Source of the DNA: DVED01 sp963838375
GTDB lineage: Bacteria; Cyanobacteriota; Cyanobacteriia; Cyanobacteriales; Geitlerinemataceae
Direction: 5' to 3'
DNA: 64,000 nucleotides
NCBI GenBank assembly: GCA_963838375.1
Contig: CAWIQY010000015.1
Coordinates: 868,001 to 932,000 of the forward strand
Shown: in pieces, positions 26,349 to 35,300 of the stretch
How positions within the stretch are numbered: position 1 is the first letter of the stretch
Layout of the letters: each line of letters opens with the position of its first letter
Position numbers and translations under genes: made by a program
Notes under the pieces: model-generated
The model's input: the letters and a program-made list of their open reading frames with translations, nothing else
Told to the model about the DNA's origin: nothing
Databases searched by the model: none

Positions 26349-26901
26349 TTAATACCGGTAATTTTCGGATGGGAAGGGTGGAAAAAATCGAGCTAGTTTC
26401 GACTTCGATATAGTTTTCTACCTCAAGTTGGTAAATTTTAAGTTCGCCGGAATCGTAACACCAAATTTCGGGAACTCCCAGGCGGGCATAAATCGGAAAT
26501 CGATCGAGAGATTTACTCGTGACATCAATTTCTAGAACTAAATCTGGGGGGGGATCTCGCTCCAAGTCAAACTGGAGTTTTCCTCGAATTTTTGACTCGT
26601 TTTGAAAATAGAAACAATTGTCCGGTTCGACCCCCGCTTTTTCAATTTCTCGCTTCCAGGTGGTTGAGCCTAAGCTTTCGTAGTCTTCTTCCAGAACTTC
26701 GGCGATGTCTTTGACAGCATCACTAATGGTTTCTTTGTAGTATTCATGTTCGGGTAAGGGGGTCATAATTTCTAAAGATCCACGATCGTAGGCAATTCTA
26801 GCAGCGCGGCTTTCGCCTAGATTGGCTAGTAGATTTTCAAATTGTTGCCAACTGATATCGTATAAGACGACTCGATCGGCGCGAGGCTGAGTTAGTAACA
26901 T
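26269..26901 (-). CDS. Uma2 family (DUF820) putative endonuclease
   Basis: 210 residues with the PD-(D/E)xK-type core seen in Uma2 proteins: an N-terminal helical part, then DPPPDLVLEIDVTSKSLDRFPIYARLGVPEIWCYDSGELKIYQL. The PDLVLEI strand and the following YARLGVPEIW are the family hallmarks and supply the acidic metal ligands. Uma2 genes are greatly expanded in cyanobacteria. A nuclease function is suggested by fold and not by demonstrated activity. It precedes and overlaps the aminotransferase frame by 80 bp. A second, unrelated-length Uma2 gene lies at 29393. Confidence 0.88.
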   Translation of the reverse strand: MLLTQPRADRVVLYDISWQQFENLLANLGESRAARIAYDRGSLEIMTPLPEHEYYKETISDAVKDIAEVLEEDYESLGSTTWKREIEKAGVEPDNCFYFQNESKIRGKLQFDLERDPPPDLVLEIDVTSKSLDRFPIYARLGVPEIWCYDSGELKIYQLEVENYIEVETSSIFSTLPIRKLPVLIEKHRLAGRRSLRQAVREWARELSKL

Positions 26902-27014
26902 AATCTTTCCTCAAAAGAGTTTCAGACACAATTCCATTATATCTATACAATTAGAATTGTAGAAAGCTATTATTCTCGATAGTTTATATTTCTAAACAGT
27001 TAATAGTTTGCGAC

Positions 27015-29264
27015 TTAGTTTTTTAACCCAATACATCTAAGGTTCAGTCCGTTTTTTATTGATTCTATCTGAGGGCGACTTCCGCTAAATAAGACACAAT
27101 CTTTCGCGAGTAACTTTGCAGAGTTATCAATTCCGTAATACAGTTTACCGTGTCGGCGAATTGCTTGAATATTGACATCATATTGCGACTCTACATCTTT
27201 AGGATGACACCCTACTAATTTTGATTCTTCGGTTAGTGTGACCCAGCGATTGTATCCAGTCCCCAGGATACCAAGACCGCTGGTTAAATCATGAAATGCC
27301 GCTACTTCTTCAGGCTTGCCTACCACCAAAACGGTATCTTCAACTTTTAATTTAGTTTGAGCGCTGGGATAATACTGAATGTTGTCCCCACGTCGAATTG
27401 CCATCACTGTCACTCCTGTCAAATTGCGAATATCCGCTTCGGCAAGTGTTTTTTCCACTAGCGGTGATGCGGGTTTTAAAGCAATCCATTCGTTATTCAG
27501 TTCTTGAGTGATTTCTGTTAAATCTTTGGGTCGATCGGCGATCGTTGCATCCGATCGAACGCTAGAATAACGATTGGTTCGTAAGGTTTGTACGATCGAC
27601 CCAATAGCGGAGGTTTTTTCGCCCAAAGTGGCTAACATATGCGCCCCCATTTCTAATGCCGCTTCAAACTCCGGTTGCACGACTTCTCGGGCTCCTAATT
27701 GGGTTAATAAGTCGATTTCGCTGTTTTCATGAGAACGGGCAACGATATCTAGTTCTGGGGCAAACTCCAAGGCGAGTTTGAGGAGAAGTCGGGTACTGGC
27801 GGGATCGGGTAAAGCAATAGCGAGAGCTTTGGCTTTTTCCAGGTGGGCTTTTTCCAGAACGAGTTCCGAGTCGCCGTCGCCAAAAATATAAGGAATTCCT
27901 TCTTGCCGAAGTTTTTTGATGGCGGCTTCGCTATTTTCAACGACCAACACTTGATAGCCACGATCTCTGAGGATATTGACAACAACTTTTCCCACTCGTC
28001 CGTATCCGGCAACGACAACGTGATCGCGAATAGTCTCTGGAATGGAGAGTTCTTTGGTCGATCGAAACCGATTTAAATAACCGGATAATAAGGGCTGTTT
28101 GACTAGCCAATCTGCAAAAAATGGCGCCCACTTTAAGCCAACGGGTGTTAGCACTAAGGTAATAGCCGTGGTTCCCAAAAGGAGAAGATATTTTTCCTGA
28201 GTGATAAACTCTAATTCTTTCCCAACCAAGGCTAAAACGAAAGAAAATTCTCCGATTTGATTGAGTCCAAAACTAGCAATAACAGCCGTTTTAAAGGAAT
28301 ATCCAAATTTGAGAACGATCGGCAAAATAATTAATGCTTTTCCGAACATCACGATGGCAACTAAGCCCAGAATAACTCCAAAGTTATTGAGTAATGTTTG
28401 CGGATCGATTAGCATACCGATCGAGGCAAAGAAAACACTGGCAAAAGTATCTCGCAAGGGCAGAATTTTTGAGAGTGCTTGATCGGCATAATCGATTTCG
28501 GAAATCATCAATCCAGCGACGAAGGCTCCCATTTCGATCGACAGTCCTAACTGGGCAGTTACTAAAGCAACACCCAAACATAAAGCAATGACTACTAGTA
28601 AAAATAGTTCGCTACTTTCTGTTTTGGCAATGTTGCCAATTAAACCTGGAATAACCCATTTTCCCAAAGCAAAAGCCACCGTAAAAAAGACGATTGCTTT
28701 TAACATGGCACTGCCAATACTGAATAACAAATTTTCCGGATCGTTCAGCGCCGGTAGAATCGCCAGCATCAGACCCAATGCCAAATCTTGAACGATCAGA
28801 ATGGCGAGCATGACTTGACCGTGCAAGGTGTTTGTTTCACCCCGTTCGGTGAGAGTTTTCAGCACCACTGCCGTGGAAGACAGGGAGAGAATTGCCCCGA
28901 GAAAGATCGCTTGGGGAATGTTTTCTACCCAACCAATGAGACTGGAGACGATCGCAACTAAGGCGATCGTTCCCCCAATTTGCAGTACACTTCCTTTTAA
29001 GGCAATATCTTTGACTCGCCTAAGTTCCGCGATCGAAAACTCGACTCCTAATGCAAATAATAGGAATGCCACCCCTATTTCTGCTAGGGCATTAACAGTT
29101 TCTACATCCTTTAAGAGTTGGAAACCATAAGGACCGACGATCAAACCACTGGCTAGGTAGCCTAACAGCACGGGTTGGCGCAGTCGATTGGCGAGATATC
29201 CACCCACGGCTGAAGACCCGAGAACCGTTGTTAGATCGAGGATGAATTTTGGATCGGATGCCAT
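27015..29264 (-). CDS. CPA2-family monovalent cation:proton antiporter with TrkA-N and TrkA-C domains
   Basis: A 749-residue KefB/KefC-type transporter. About twelve N-terminal membrane helices (residues ~1-385) are followed by an NAD-binding TrkA-N/RCK domain (HVVVAGYGRVGKVVVNIL, ~415-530), with paired TrkA-C-like domains to the end (~575-749). This family exchanges K+ or Na+ for protons across the cytoplasmic membrane. The nucleotide-binding RCK domain gates transport, and the doubled C-terminal ligand domains suggest control by a small ligand such as a nucleotide second messenger. It is a single gene, transcribed away from the Uma2 gene at 29393. The exact ion cannot be judged. Confidence 0.9.
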   Translation of the reverse strand: MASDPKFILDLTTVLGSSAVGGYLANRLRQPVLLGYLASGLIVGPYGFQLLKDVETVNALAEIGVAFLLFALGVEFSIAELRRVKDIALKGSVLQIGGTIALVAIVSSLIGWVENIPQAIFLGAILSLSSTAVVLKTLTERGETNTLHGQVMLAILIVQDLALGLMLAILPALNDPENLLFSIGSAMLKAIVFFTVAFALGKWVIPGLIGNIAKTESSELFLLVVIALCLGVALVTAQLGLSIEMGAFVAGLMISEIDYADQALSKILPLRDTFASVFFASIGMLIDPQTLLNNFGVILGLVAIVMFGKALIILPIVLKFGYSFKTAVIASFGLNQIGEFSFVLALVGKELEFITQEKYLLLLGTTAITLVLTPVGLKWAPFFADWLVKQPLLSGYLNRFRSTKELSIPETIRDHVVVAGYGRVGKVVVNILRDRGYQVLVVENSEAAIKKLRQEGIPYIFGDGDSELVLEKAHLEKAKALAIALPDPASTRLLLKLALEFAPELDIVARSHENSEIDLLTQLGAREVVQPEFEAALEMGAHMLATLGEKTSAIGSIVQTLRTNRYSSVRSDATIADRPKDLTEITQELNNEWIALKPASPLVEKTLAEADIRNLTGVTVMAIRRGDNIQYYPSAQTKLKVEDTVLVVGKPEEVAAFHDLTSGLGILGTGYNRWVTLTEESKLVGCHPKDVESQYDVNIQAIRRHGKLYYGIDNSAKLLAKDCVLFSGSRPQIESIKNGLNLRCIGLKN

Positions 29265-29392
29265 TTTTTTTTAAGGGGGAATGGGGAATAGGGAATAGGC
29301 GATCAGCTATTCTCCACAGGATAGGCTATACCCATGCTTTTTTTCAATCAATCCAAGCTATAATTTAAGACGAGTTTTGGGGGAAAGCTGCC

Positions 29393-30154
29393 ATGTTCCA
29401 CTACCACTTACCCAGATATTTACCCTCGGCTGACGAACTTCCCGATTCCGATGAGACGCCCGTGGATAATGAACTCCAAGAACTAATACCTGGGTTATTA
29501 AAAGCGATTTTGCTCATTCTTTGGGCGCAACGGATGGATTGGTTTTTTGGGATCGATATGGGGGTTTATTTTCATCCTGACAAACCCCCGATTGTGCCGG
29601 ATGCGTTTTTGAGTTTGGGAGTAGAACGGTTTTATGATGAAGAATTGCGCCCGAGTTATGTCTTGTGGGATGAAAAAGTCGTCCCGAGTTGGGTCTTAGA
29701 AGTGGTTTCTCCAACTTATCGAAAAGAATACAGCGATAAGTTAGCGGAATATGAATCTTTAGGAGTTCTGTATTACGTGATTTATTCTTCCCGTCGTCGC
29801 CGCAAGCCCCGTTTGGAAGTTTATAAACTAATCAATAGTCGGTATGAATTGCAGTCGGAAAATCCGATTTGGATGCCGGAACTTGGCTTGGGAATTGGAT
29901 ACGAACGGGGTAATTATTCTGGAGTGACACGAGAATGGTTGTATTGGTACGATGCAGACGGCAATCGTTATCTGACTCCGGAAGAACAGGTGAAACAGGA
30001 AGCGCAACGGGCGCAAATCGCACAGCAACAGGCACTGCAAGCTCAACAACGGGCTCAGCAAGAATCGCAACGAGCACAACAGGAATCGCAACGAGCACAA
30101 CAACTGGCTCAACGGTTGCGGGAGTTAGGGATCGATCCAGATCGGCTGGAATGA
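29393..30154 (+). CDS. Uma2 family (DUF820) protein with C-terminal Gln/Arg-rich coiled coil
   Basis: 253 residues. The core shows KPPIVPDAFLSLGV and SWVLEVVSPTYRKEYSDKLAEYESLGVLYYVIY, matching the Uma2 PD...E-x-V nuclease-like fold. The C-terminal ~50 residues are a heptad-like repeat (QRAQQESQRAQQESQRAQQ) ending RLRELGIDPDRLE, a tail common in cyanobacterial members and probably a coiled coil for oligomerisation. The repeat DNA is near-identical over several copies, so its length may vary between strains. The function is unproven. The gene is bounded by a strong hairpin at 30193-30232. Confidence 0.88.
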   Translation: MFHYHLPRYLPSADELPDSDETPVDNELQELIPGLLKAILLILWAQRMDWFFGIDMGVYFHPDKPPIVPDAFLSLGVERFYDEELRPSYVLWDEKVVPSWVLEVVSPTYRKEYSDKLAEYESLGVLYYVIYSSRRRRKPRLEVYKLINSRYELQSENPIWMPELGLGIGYERGNYSGVTREWLYWYDADGNRYLTPEEQVKQEAQRAQIAQQQALQAQQRAQQESQRAQQESQRAQQLAQRLRELGIDPDRLE

Positions 30155-30192
30155 TGGCGGTGTGGGGGTAAAAATACTCGATCGATTGCTTT

Positions 30193-30232
30193 GTTTTCTC
30201 GAAAAAAAACCCGCCAATTGGCGGGAGAAAAC
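30193..30232. terminator. Nested hairpin after the Uma2 gene
   Basis: The inner stem CCCGCC-AATT-GGCGGG is enclosed by outer arms GTTTTCTC/GAGAAAAC. It lies between the convergent Uma2 gene and the small reverse gene at 30292 and could end both transcripts. Confidence 0.7.
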
Positions 30233-30291
30233 ACGTCATCATGAAAAAGTAGGAGGTGAAATCCGAAAATATTGAGAAGGCTCACTCCGCT

Positions 30292-30459
30292 TTAGCTGTT
30301 GACAATATAGCGTTCGGTTGTTTGAGCGGATTTGAGTTGATGAGCTTTATCAAGTTGATCGCGCAATAAAAGATTCCAAAAAAGTTCGTTTGTAAAGTAA
30401 CCTAAGTTAACAGTTTTGTCTTTTTCGGAGTAGATTGGCATAACTTTGTCGCGGTTCAT
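30292..30459 (-). CDS. Small 55-residue protein of unknown function
   Basis: ATG 30459 is preceded by AGGAG with suitable spacing and the frame runs 55 codons to TAA. The product begins MNRDKVMPIYSEKDKT and is rich in charged residues with a central hydrophobic stretch NLGYFTNELFWNLLLRDQL; it has no signal peptide. Codon use is ordinary. I do not recognise the family. It fills an otherwise geneless stretch between the Uma2 gene and the aminopeptidase gene. The good ribosome site and a hairpin downstream of the stop make it a likely real gene. Confidence 0.6.
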   Translation of the reverse strand: MNRDKVMPIYSEKDKTVNLGYFTNELFWNLLLRDQLDKAHQLKSAQTTERYIVNS

Positions 30460-30847
30460 AATATGTTGCTCCTGTTGTAATTTAGATCGTCGATGGGATC
30501 GGCAGACTTTTCAAAATCGATCGAACTGCATGTAGATTTCAAGCTAGACTGGGTTGGTGATGGATGGTTTGCATAAAGTTTCAGTAAATACTGTGAGAAG
30601 ATTTATAGAATTAACACCAGTCAGTCTTGACAAATGGAACGGTATATACGAGCAGTTTGTTCGGCTTTGGGTTGCTTCCCTTCATACTTTTAGTAAAACC
30701 GAATTCTATTCGATTGGGTGTTGAAGAATTGCCAATACTTCAAGTGGCACAAAAGATGAATGAGAGATCGATCGTTTATCCTGTTTCAGTTTTCTGAAAT
30801 GACTTTTTTCAGTTTTCGGCAACGACTGTTGAGGATCGATCGAGGAA
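30460..30847. other. Intergenic region upstream of the small gene
   Basis: 388 bp between the small gene's start and the 3' end of the aminopeptidase gene. It should contain the promoter of the small gene. I see no supported frame, RNA gene or strong hairpin. Confidence 0.5.
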
Positions 30848-31795
30848 CTATAGGCTGGCAAAACGATCGGTGGTTTCGACCAGGGCGCTGCGAATCCCCG
30901 GTTCGGTGACGGAATGTCCGGCGTCGGGAACCACGATGAACTCGGCTTGGGGCCAAGCTTGGTGCAATTCCCAAGCTGTCACCATGGGGCAGACGACATC
31001 GTACCTTCCCTGAACGATGACACCGGGAATGTGGCGGATACGATCGATGTTTTTCAGCAGTTGGTCTTCGGTCTCGAAAAAGCCTCGATTGACGAAATAA
31101 TGACATTCAATCCCGGCAAAGGCTTCGGCAAACTTGGGGTCGCCGAAATGGTTTGCTGCGTTGGGGTCGGGGATGAGCTTACTGGTACTGCCTTCCCAAA
31201 TTGCCCAGGCGCGGGCGGCTTCTAGGCGGATTTGGGGGTCGGCATGGGTGAGGCGTCGGTAGTAGGCGGCGATGAGATCTGTGCGTTCGGCTTCGGGGAT
31301 GGGTGCGAGGTAAGCTGACCAGGCGTCGGGAAAAATGTAGCTGGCGCCTTCTTGGTAAAACCATTGCACTTCTTTGCGCCGTAACAGGAAGATGCCGCGT
31401 AAGATTAAAGCTTGGGTGCGCGAGGGATGGGTTTGGGCGTAGGCGAGGGAGAGGGTACTGCCCCAACTGCCGCCGAACACTGTCCATTTGTCGATGTTCA
31501 GATGGTTTCGCAGGGTTTCGATGTCGGCGACTAAATGCCAGGTGGTGTTTTCTTGGAGTTCGGCGTGAGGCTGACTGCGACCGCATCCACGTTGATCGAA
31601 GAGAATGATGCGCCATTTTGTCGGATCGAAATATTGCCGATAGATGGGTTGGCTGCCGCCACCGGGACCGCCGTGGAGAAAGACGACGGGTTTGCCGCCG
31701 GGATTGCCGGATTCTTCAAAATAGATCCGATGTAACTCGCTGACCTGCAAATAACCTGTATTATACGGTTCGATGGGGGGATACAAATCTTGCAT
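30848..31795 (-). CDS. pip: Prolyl aminopeptidase (proline iminopeptidase)
   Basis: 315 residues from ATG 31795, where the product begins MQDLYPPIEPYNTGYLQV, the family's conserved N-terminus; the frame is open 34 codons further but without similarity. It is an alpha/beta-hydrolase with oxyanion segment HGGPGGGS, DQRGCGRS, the nucleophile elbow GGSWGS, the acid in GRYDVVCP and the catalytic His in DAGHSV. A helical cap carries WAIWEGSTS. The enzyme removes N-terminal proline from peptides in the cytoplasm. The size and motifs match the S33 family exactly. It is divergent from a four-helix-bundle gene 33 bp away. Confidence 0.94.
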   Translation of the reverse strand: MQDLYPPIEPYNTGYLQVSELHRIYFEESGNPGGKPVVFLHGGPGGGSQPIYRQYFDPTKWRIILFDQRGCGRSQPHAELQENTTWHLVADIETLRNHLNIDKWTVFGGSWGSTLSLAYAQTHPSRTQALILRGIFLLRRKEVQWFYQEGASYIFPDAWSAYLAPIPEAERTDLIAAYYRRLTHADPQIRLEAARAWAIWEGSTSKLIPDPNAANHFGDPKFAEAFAGIECHYFVNRGFFETEDQLLKNIDRIRHIPGVIVQGRYDVVCPMVTAWELHQAWPQAEFIVVPDAGHSVTEPGIRSALVETTDRFASL

Positions 31796-31824
31796 TTTGG
31801 GGAACTGAAAATGTCGAATGAGAA

Positions 31825-31880
31825 TCAGTGTACAGTGAGCAGCGAACAGTGAACGACAAACAGCGAACGACGAACGGTGA
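31825..31880. repeat. Degenerate GAACAGTGAACGAC-type short repeat
   Basis: Imperfect iterations of (A)CAG(T/C)GAACGAC across the 5' end of the four-helix-bundle gene. The run makes the true start codon of that gene uncertain. Confidence 0.5.
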
Positions 31881-32217
31881 AGTTTACGATCGGGCATATC
31901 AGTTTGCCCTTCGGATGATCAATGCTTATAAGTACCTTCGTAATGAAAAACAAGAGTTGATTTTATCTAAGAAACTCCTCAGAAGTGGGACGAGTATCGG
32001 GGCAAATATTGCTGAGGCTAACGGTGCAATTTCTGAGTTGGAGTTTTCGGCAAAGATGTCGATCGCCTATCAAGAATGTTTACAAACAAAATACTGGCTG
32101 TGCCTTCTCAAAGATACGGGTTATATTACTTCTGATGTCTTTGATAGTGTTTCGATCGAGACTGAGGCGTTATCTAAACTTTTACACGCCATTGTTACCT
32201 CTGCCGGTGACGGTTAG
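31828..32217 (+). CDS. Four helix bundle protein (23S rRNA-IVP family)
   Basis: 129 codons from GTG 31828. Residues ~19-125 match the four-helix-bundle family first seen in rRNA intervening sequences: VYDRAYQFALRMINAYKYLRNEKQELILSKKLLRSGTSIGANIAEANGA, then SELEFSAKMSIAYQECLQTKYWL. The first ~17 residues are encoded by a low-complexity repeat, so the start could lie further in. Family members form homopentamers; their role is unclear, although they often sit near mobile or variable loci. The gene stands alone, 88 bp before tamB. Confidence 0.85.
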   Translation: MYSEQRTVNDKQRTTNGEVYDRAYQFALRMINAYKYLRNEKQELILSKKLLRSGTSIGANIAEANGAISELEFSAKMSIAYQECLQTKYWLCLLKDTGYITSDVFDSVSIETEALSKLLHAIVTSAGDG

Positions 32218-32304
32218 TCGGTCAAAAATACGCGGCGATCGCTCGATCGCGGATCGTCGATCTCTCAAACGGGTAATGGTTCATCAATCACGAGGATTTT
32301 TCAG

Positions 32305-35300
32305 ATGACGAACGAACCGCCAAATTCTCCCCTAGATCATCGCGAACCGTCTCCAGAAGAAAATCCTTCATCTGGACAGTCTCGCCGTCGCTTTCAACGA
32401 TGGCGGCGTCCGGCACTCATCGGTTTGGGCGTTCTCGGCGTGGCAGGGGTGGGGGCGTATATTGGGGTTCGGGTGTTGGTCATTCGCTACTTACCCGGCT
32501 ATGTAGAAACTCAACTCCAGCAAATTACGAAGCGGGATGTTCGGGTGGGGAAGGTGACGTATTTGTCGCTTTTTCTGACGAGATTTGATATTGGTAAAAC
32601 GACGATTTTGCCGGGGAAAGAAGATAGTGCGGGGGACACACCGAGAGATCGGGCAGAGATCGACATTCCCAAAATTAAAATTGGTTTTAATCCTATTCCG
32701 TTGGTTGCGAAAAAGCTGCCTTTGAATATTACATTTGTTAAGCCGAAATTTTCGGCTGTCCAGGATAAGGCGGGAAATTGGGTTTATTTGGAGTTGGATT
32801 TGCCAGAAGGGGGAGAATTGCCGATCGATATTCAGTCTGATATTCGGATTGAAGAGGGTGAAATTGCGCTGTTGCCGTATGGGGCAAAATCGACGTTTAA
32901 ACTGGACTTGAATACGCTGGTTAAGTTGCGAGAAAAGAATAAACGAGTCCGATATAATGCTGATTTGGGAGTTGGGAAAGGCAAGCTAGATCTGACGGGA
33001 GAAACGTTAGTGGATACGATCGCCACTAAAGCGACAGTCCGAATGCAGAATTTACCGCTGACGGAGTTAAATCCATTTTTAGTCCAGTTTCCAGTGAAGA
33101 TCGATCGGGGAATTGTGGCGGGGAACTTAAATGTCGATCTGCCGAGTTTGCAAAATTGGAAATCGTCTGAAGTTCGCGGCATTCTTCAGTTGAAAAATTT
33201 GCAAGTCCAAGCGGAACCTTTAGCAGAACCTTTGATGGCGAAGGCGTTGTTACAGTTTGGGGGACAATCGGTTCGTATTGATGAATTTCGCACAGAATTG
33301 GGCGATTTGGCGGCGGTGGTGACGGGGGATGTGGGGTTGAAGTCGGGGTTGGATGTGGCGGTGGATGTGCCCCAAGTGGCGATCGATTCTTTGTTGAAAT
33401 TGGTTCCGGCTGAGGTTCCGGTTCCGGTTTTGGGTACTCTGGCGGCGAATGTTAATGTGACGGGGGAGATTGAGAATCCTCAAGTTTCTGGAACGCTGCG
33501 AAATGAGGAAACGTTACTGATCGATCGAACTGAGTTTTCGGAGTTAATTGCTAATTTTTCGGGCAATCTTTCTCAAGCAAAATTGGATGAGTTTCGCCTG
33601 ATTCCGGCGGCGGGGGGCGAAATTATCGCCCGAGGTGAGGTGGGGTTGGAAGATTTGAATCTGGATTTTGAGGCGGATGCGTCGCTGCCTGTGGATGCGT
33701 TGGCGCAACCTTACGGACTTCCGGCTGATGTTCGGGTGGGAAATCTTTTGGCGCAAGTTGATGTGGAGGGAACGGCGGACGATCCGAAAGTCAGGGCTTC
33801 TTGGCAGCTTCCGGGGGCAGAAGTGGCTTCGGTTTTGCCGGTTTCGGGAAGCGGGGAGGCGACATTACAAGGGCAGGAGTTCTTTTTGGAGGATACGGTT
33901 TTACAAGTTGGGGGGGGATTGATCGAGGCTGCTGCAAAAGGGAATTTAGAATCGAAACTTTGGGAGGCGGAAATTACTAGCGCGTCTTTACCTCTCGATC
34001 GCTTTTTTCCGGTTCGCATTTCTCCGTTAAATATCACGGCTTCGGGTCGGTTGGATGATTTCGATCCGGATTCGATACAGGTGGAGACTCGTGTTGGGGC
34101 TGAAGTTGGCGGGGGAACGGTGGATTCTGATGCCCGTTTCGATCGAGGGGAGTTGGGGGCTTCGGGGACGATTTCTCAAGTTCAATTGCAGGCGTTGGGG
34201 ATTCCGGTTCCGATTACGCTACAGGATGGTCGGTTGCTGCTGACGGGGCGGTTGGATGCTTGGGATGTCAATGCTGTTAGGGCAACGGCTGATTTGGATT
34301 TGACGGTGAATGGGGGCAATGTGGCAGCGATCGCCGGGTTAAATTCGGGCAGCTTAGATGTTTCAGCAAATGTCCGACAGATTCCGGTTAATAACCTCAT
34401 CCCCGATTTGCCCATTTCTTTGTTGCTTGTAGATAGCAACTTAAATTTTAGTAGCTCCGTTAATTCTCTCATAGCTGCGGTACAAAGTCAAGATTTTAGT
34501 GGGTTAAATGCGACGGCGACGGCAAATTTGGGGGTGAATGAAGGGACGGTGGAAACGACGGCGAGATTGGCGGGGAATAACTTAAATGTGGTTGCCAATG
34601 CTGGAGGAATTTCGGTGGATTCGATCGCGCCGAATTTACCGGTATCGGTGACGTTGTTTGAGAGTACGACGACGCTAGATACGTCGGTTTCTACGTTAAT
34701 TAATGCGGCACAAACTCAGGATTTCAGTCAACTTTCGGCACGATCGAATCTGCAACTGGGGGTGAATGAAGGGAGGGTGGATGCGGATGTGACGGTGGGG
34801 AATGGTGCGATCGATCTGGTGGCGAATAGTAGTAATATTTCGTTAAATTCGATCGTTCCCGATTTACCGGCAAATGTGGCTTTAATTGAGAGTCAGGTGA
34901 ACTTAAATTCTTCGGTGGCGACGCTACTGAATGCCGCCGAAACTCGGGATGTGACGGGGATTAATGCCGATGTGACGGCTTTGTTGGATGTGAATGGGGG
35001 AACGGTGGATGCTGATACGAAGTTGCGGGATGGGGCGATCGATCTGGTGGCGAATAGTAGTAATGTTTCGTTAAATTCGATCGTTCCTGATTTACCGGCG
35101 AATGTGGCTTTAATTGAGAGTCAGGTGAACTTAAATTCTTCGGTGGCGACGCTACTGAATGCCGCCGAAACTCGGGATGTGACGGGGATTAATGCCGATG
35201 TGACGGCTTTGTTGGATGTGAATGGGGGAACGGTGGATGCTGATACGAAGTTGCGGGATGGGGCGATCGATCTGGTGGCGAATAGTAGTAATATTTCGTT

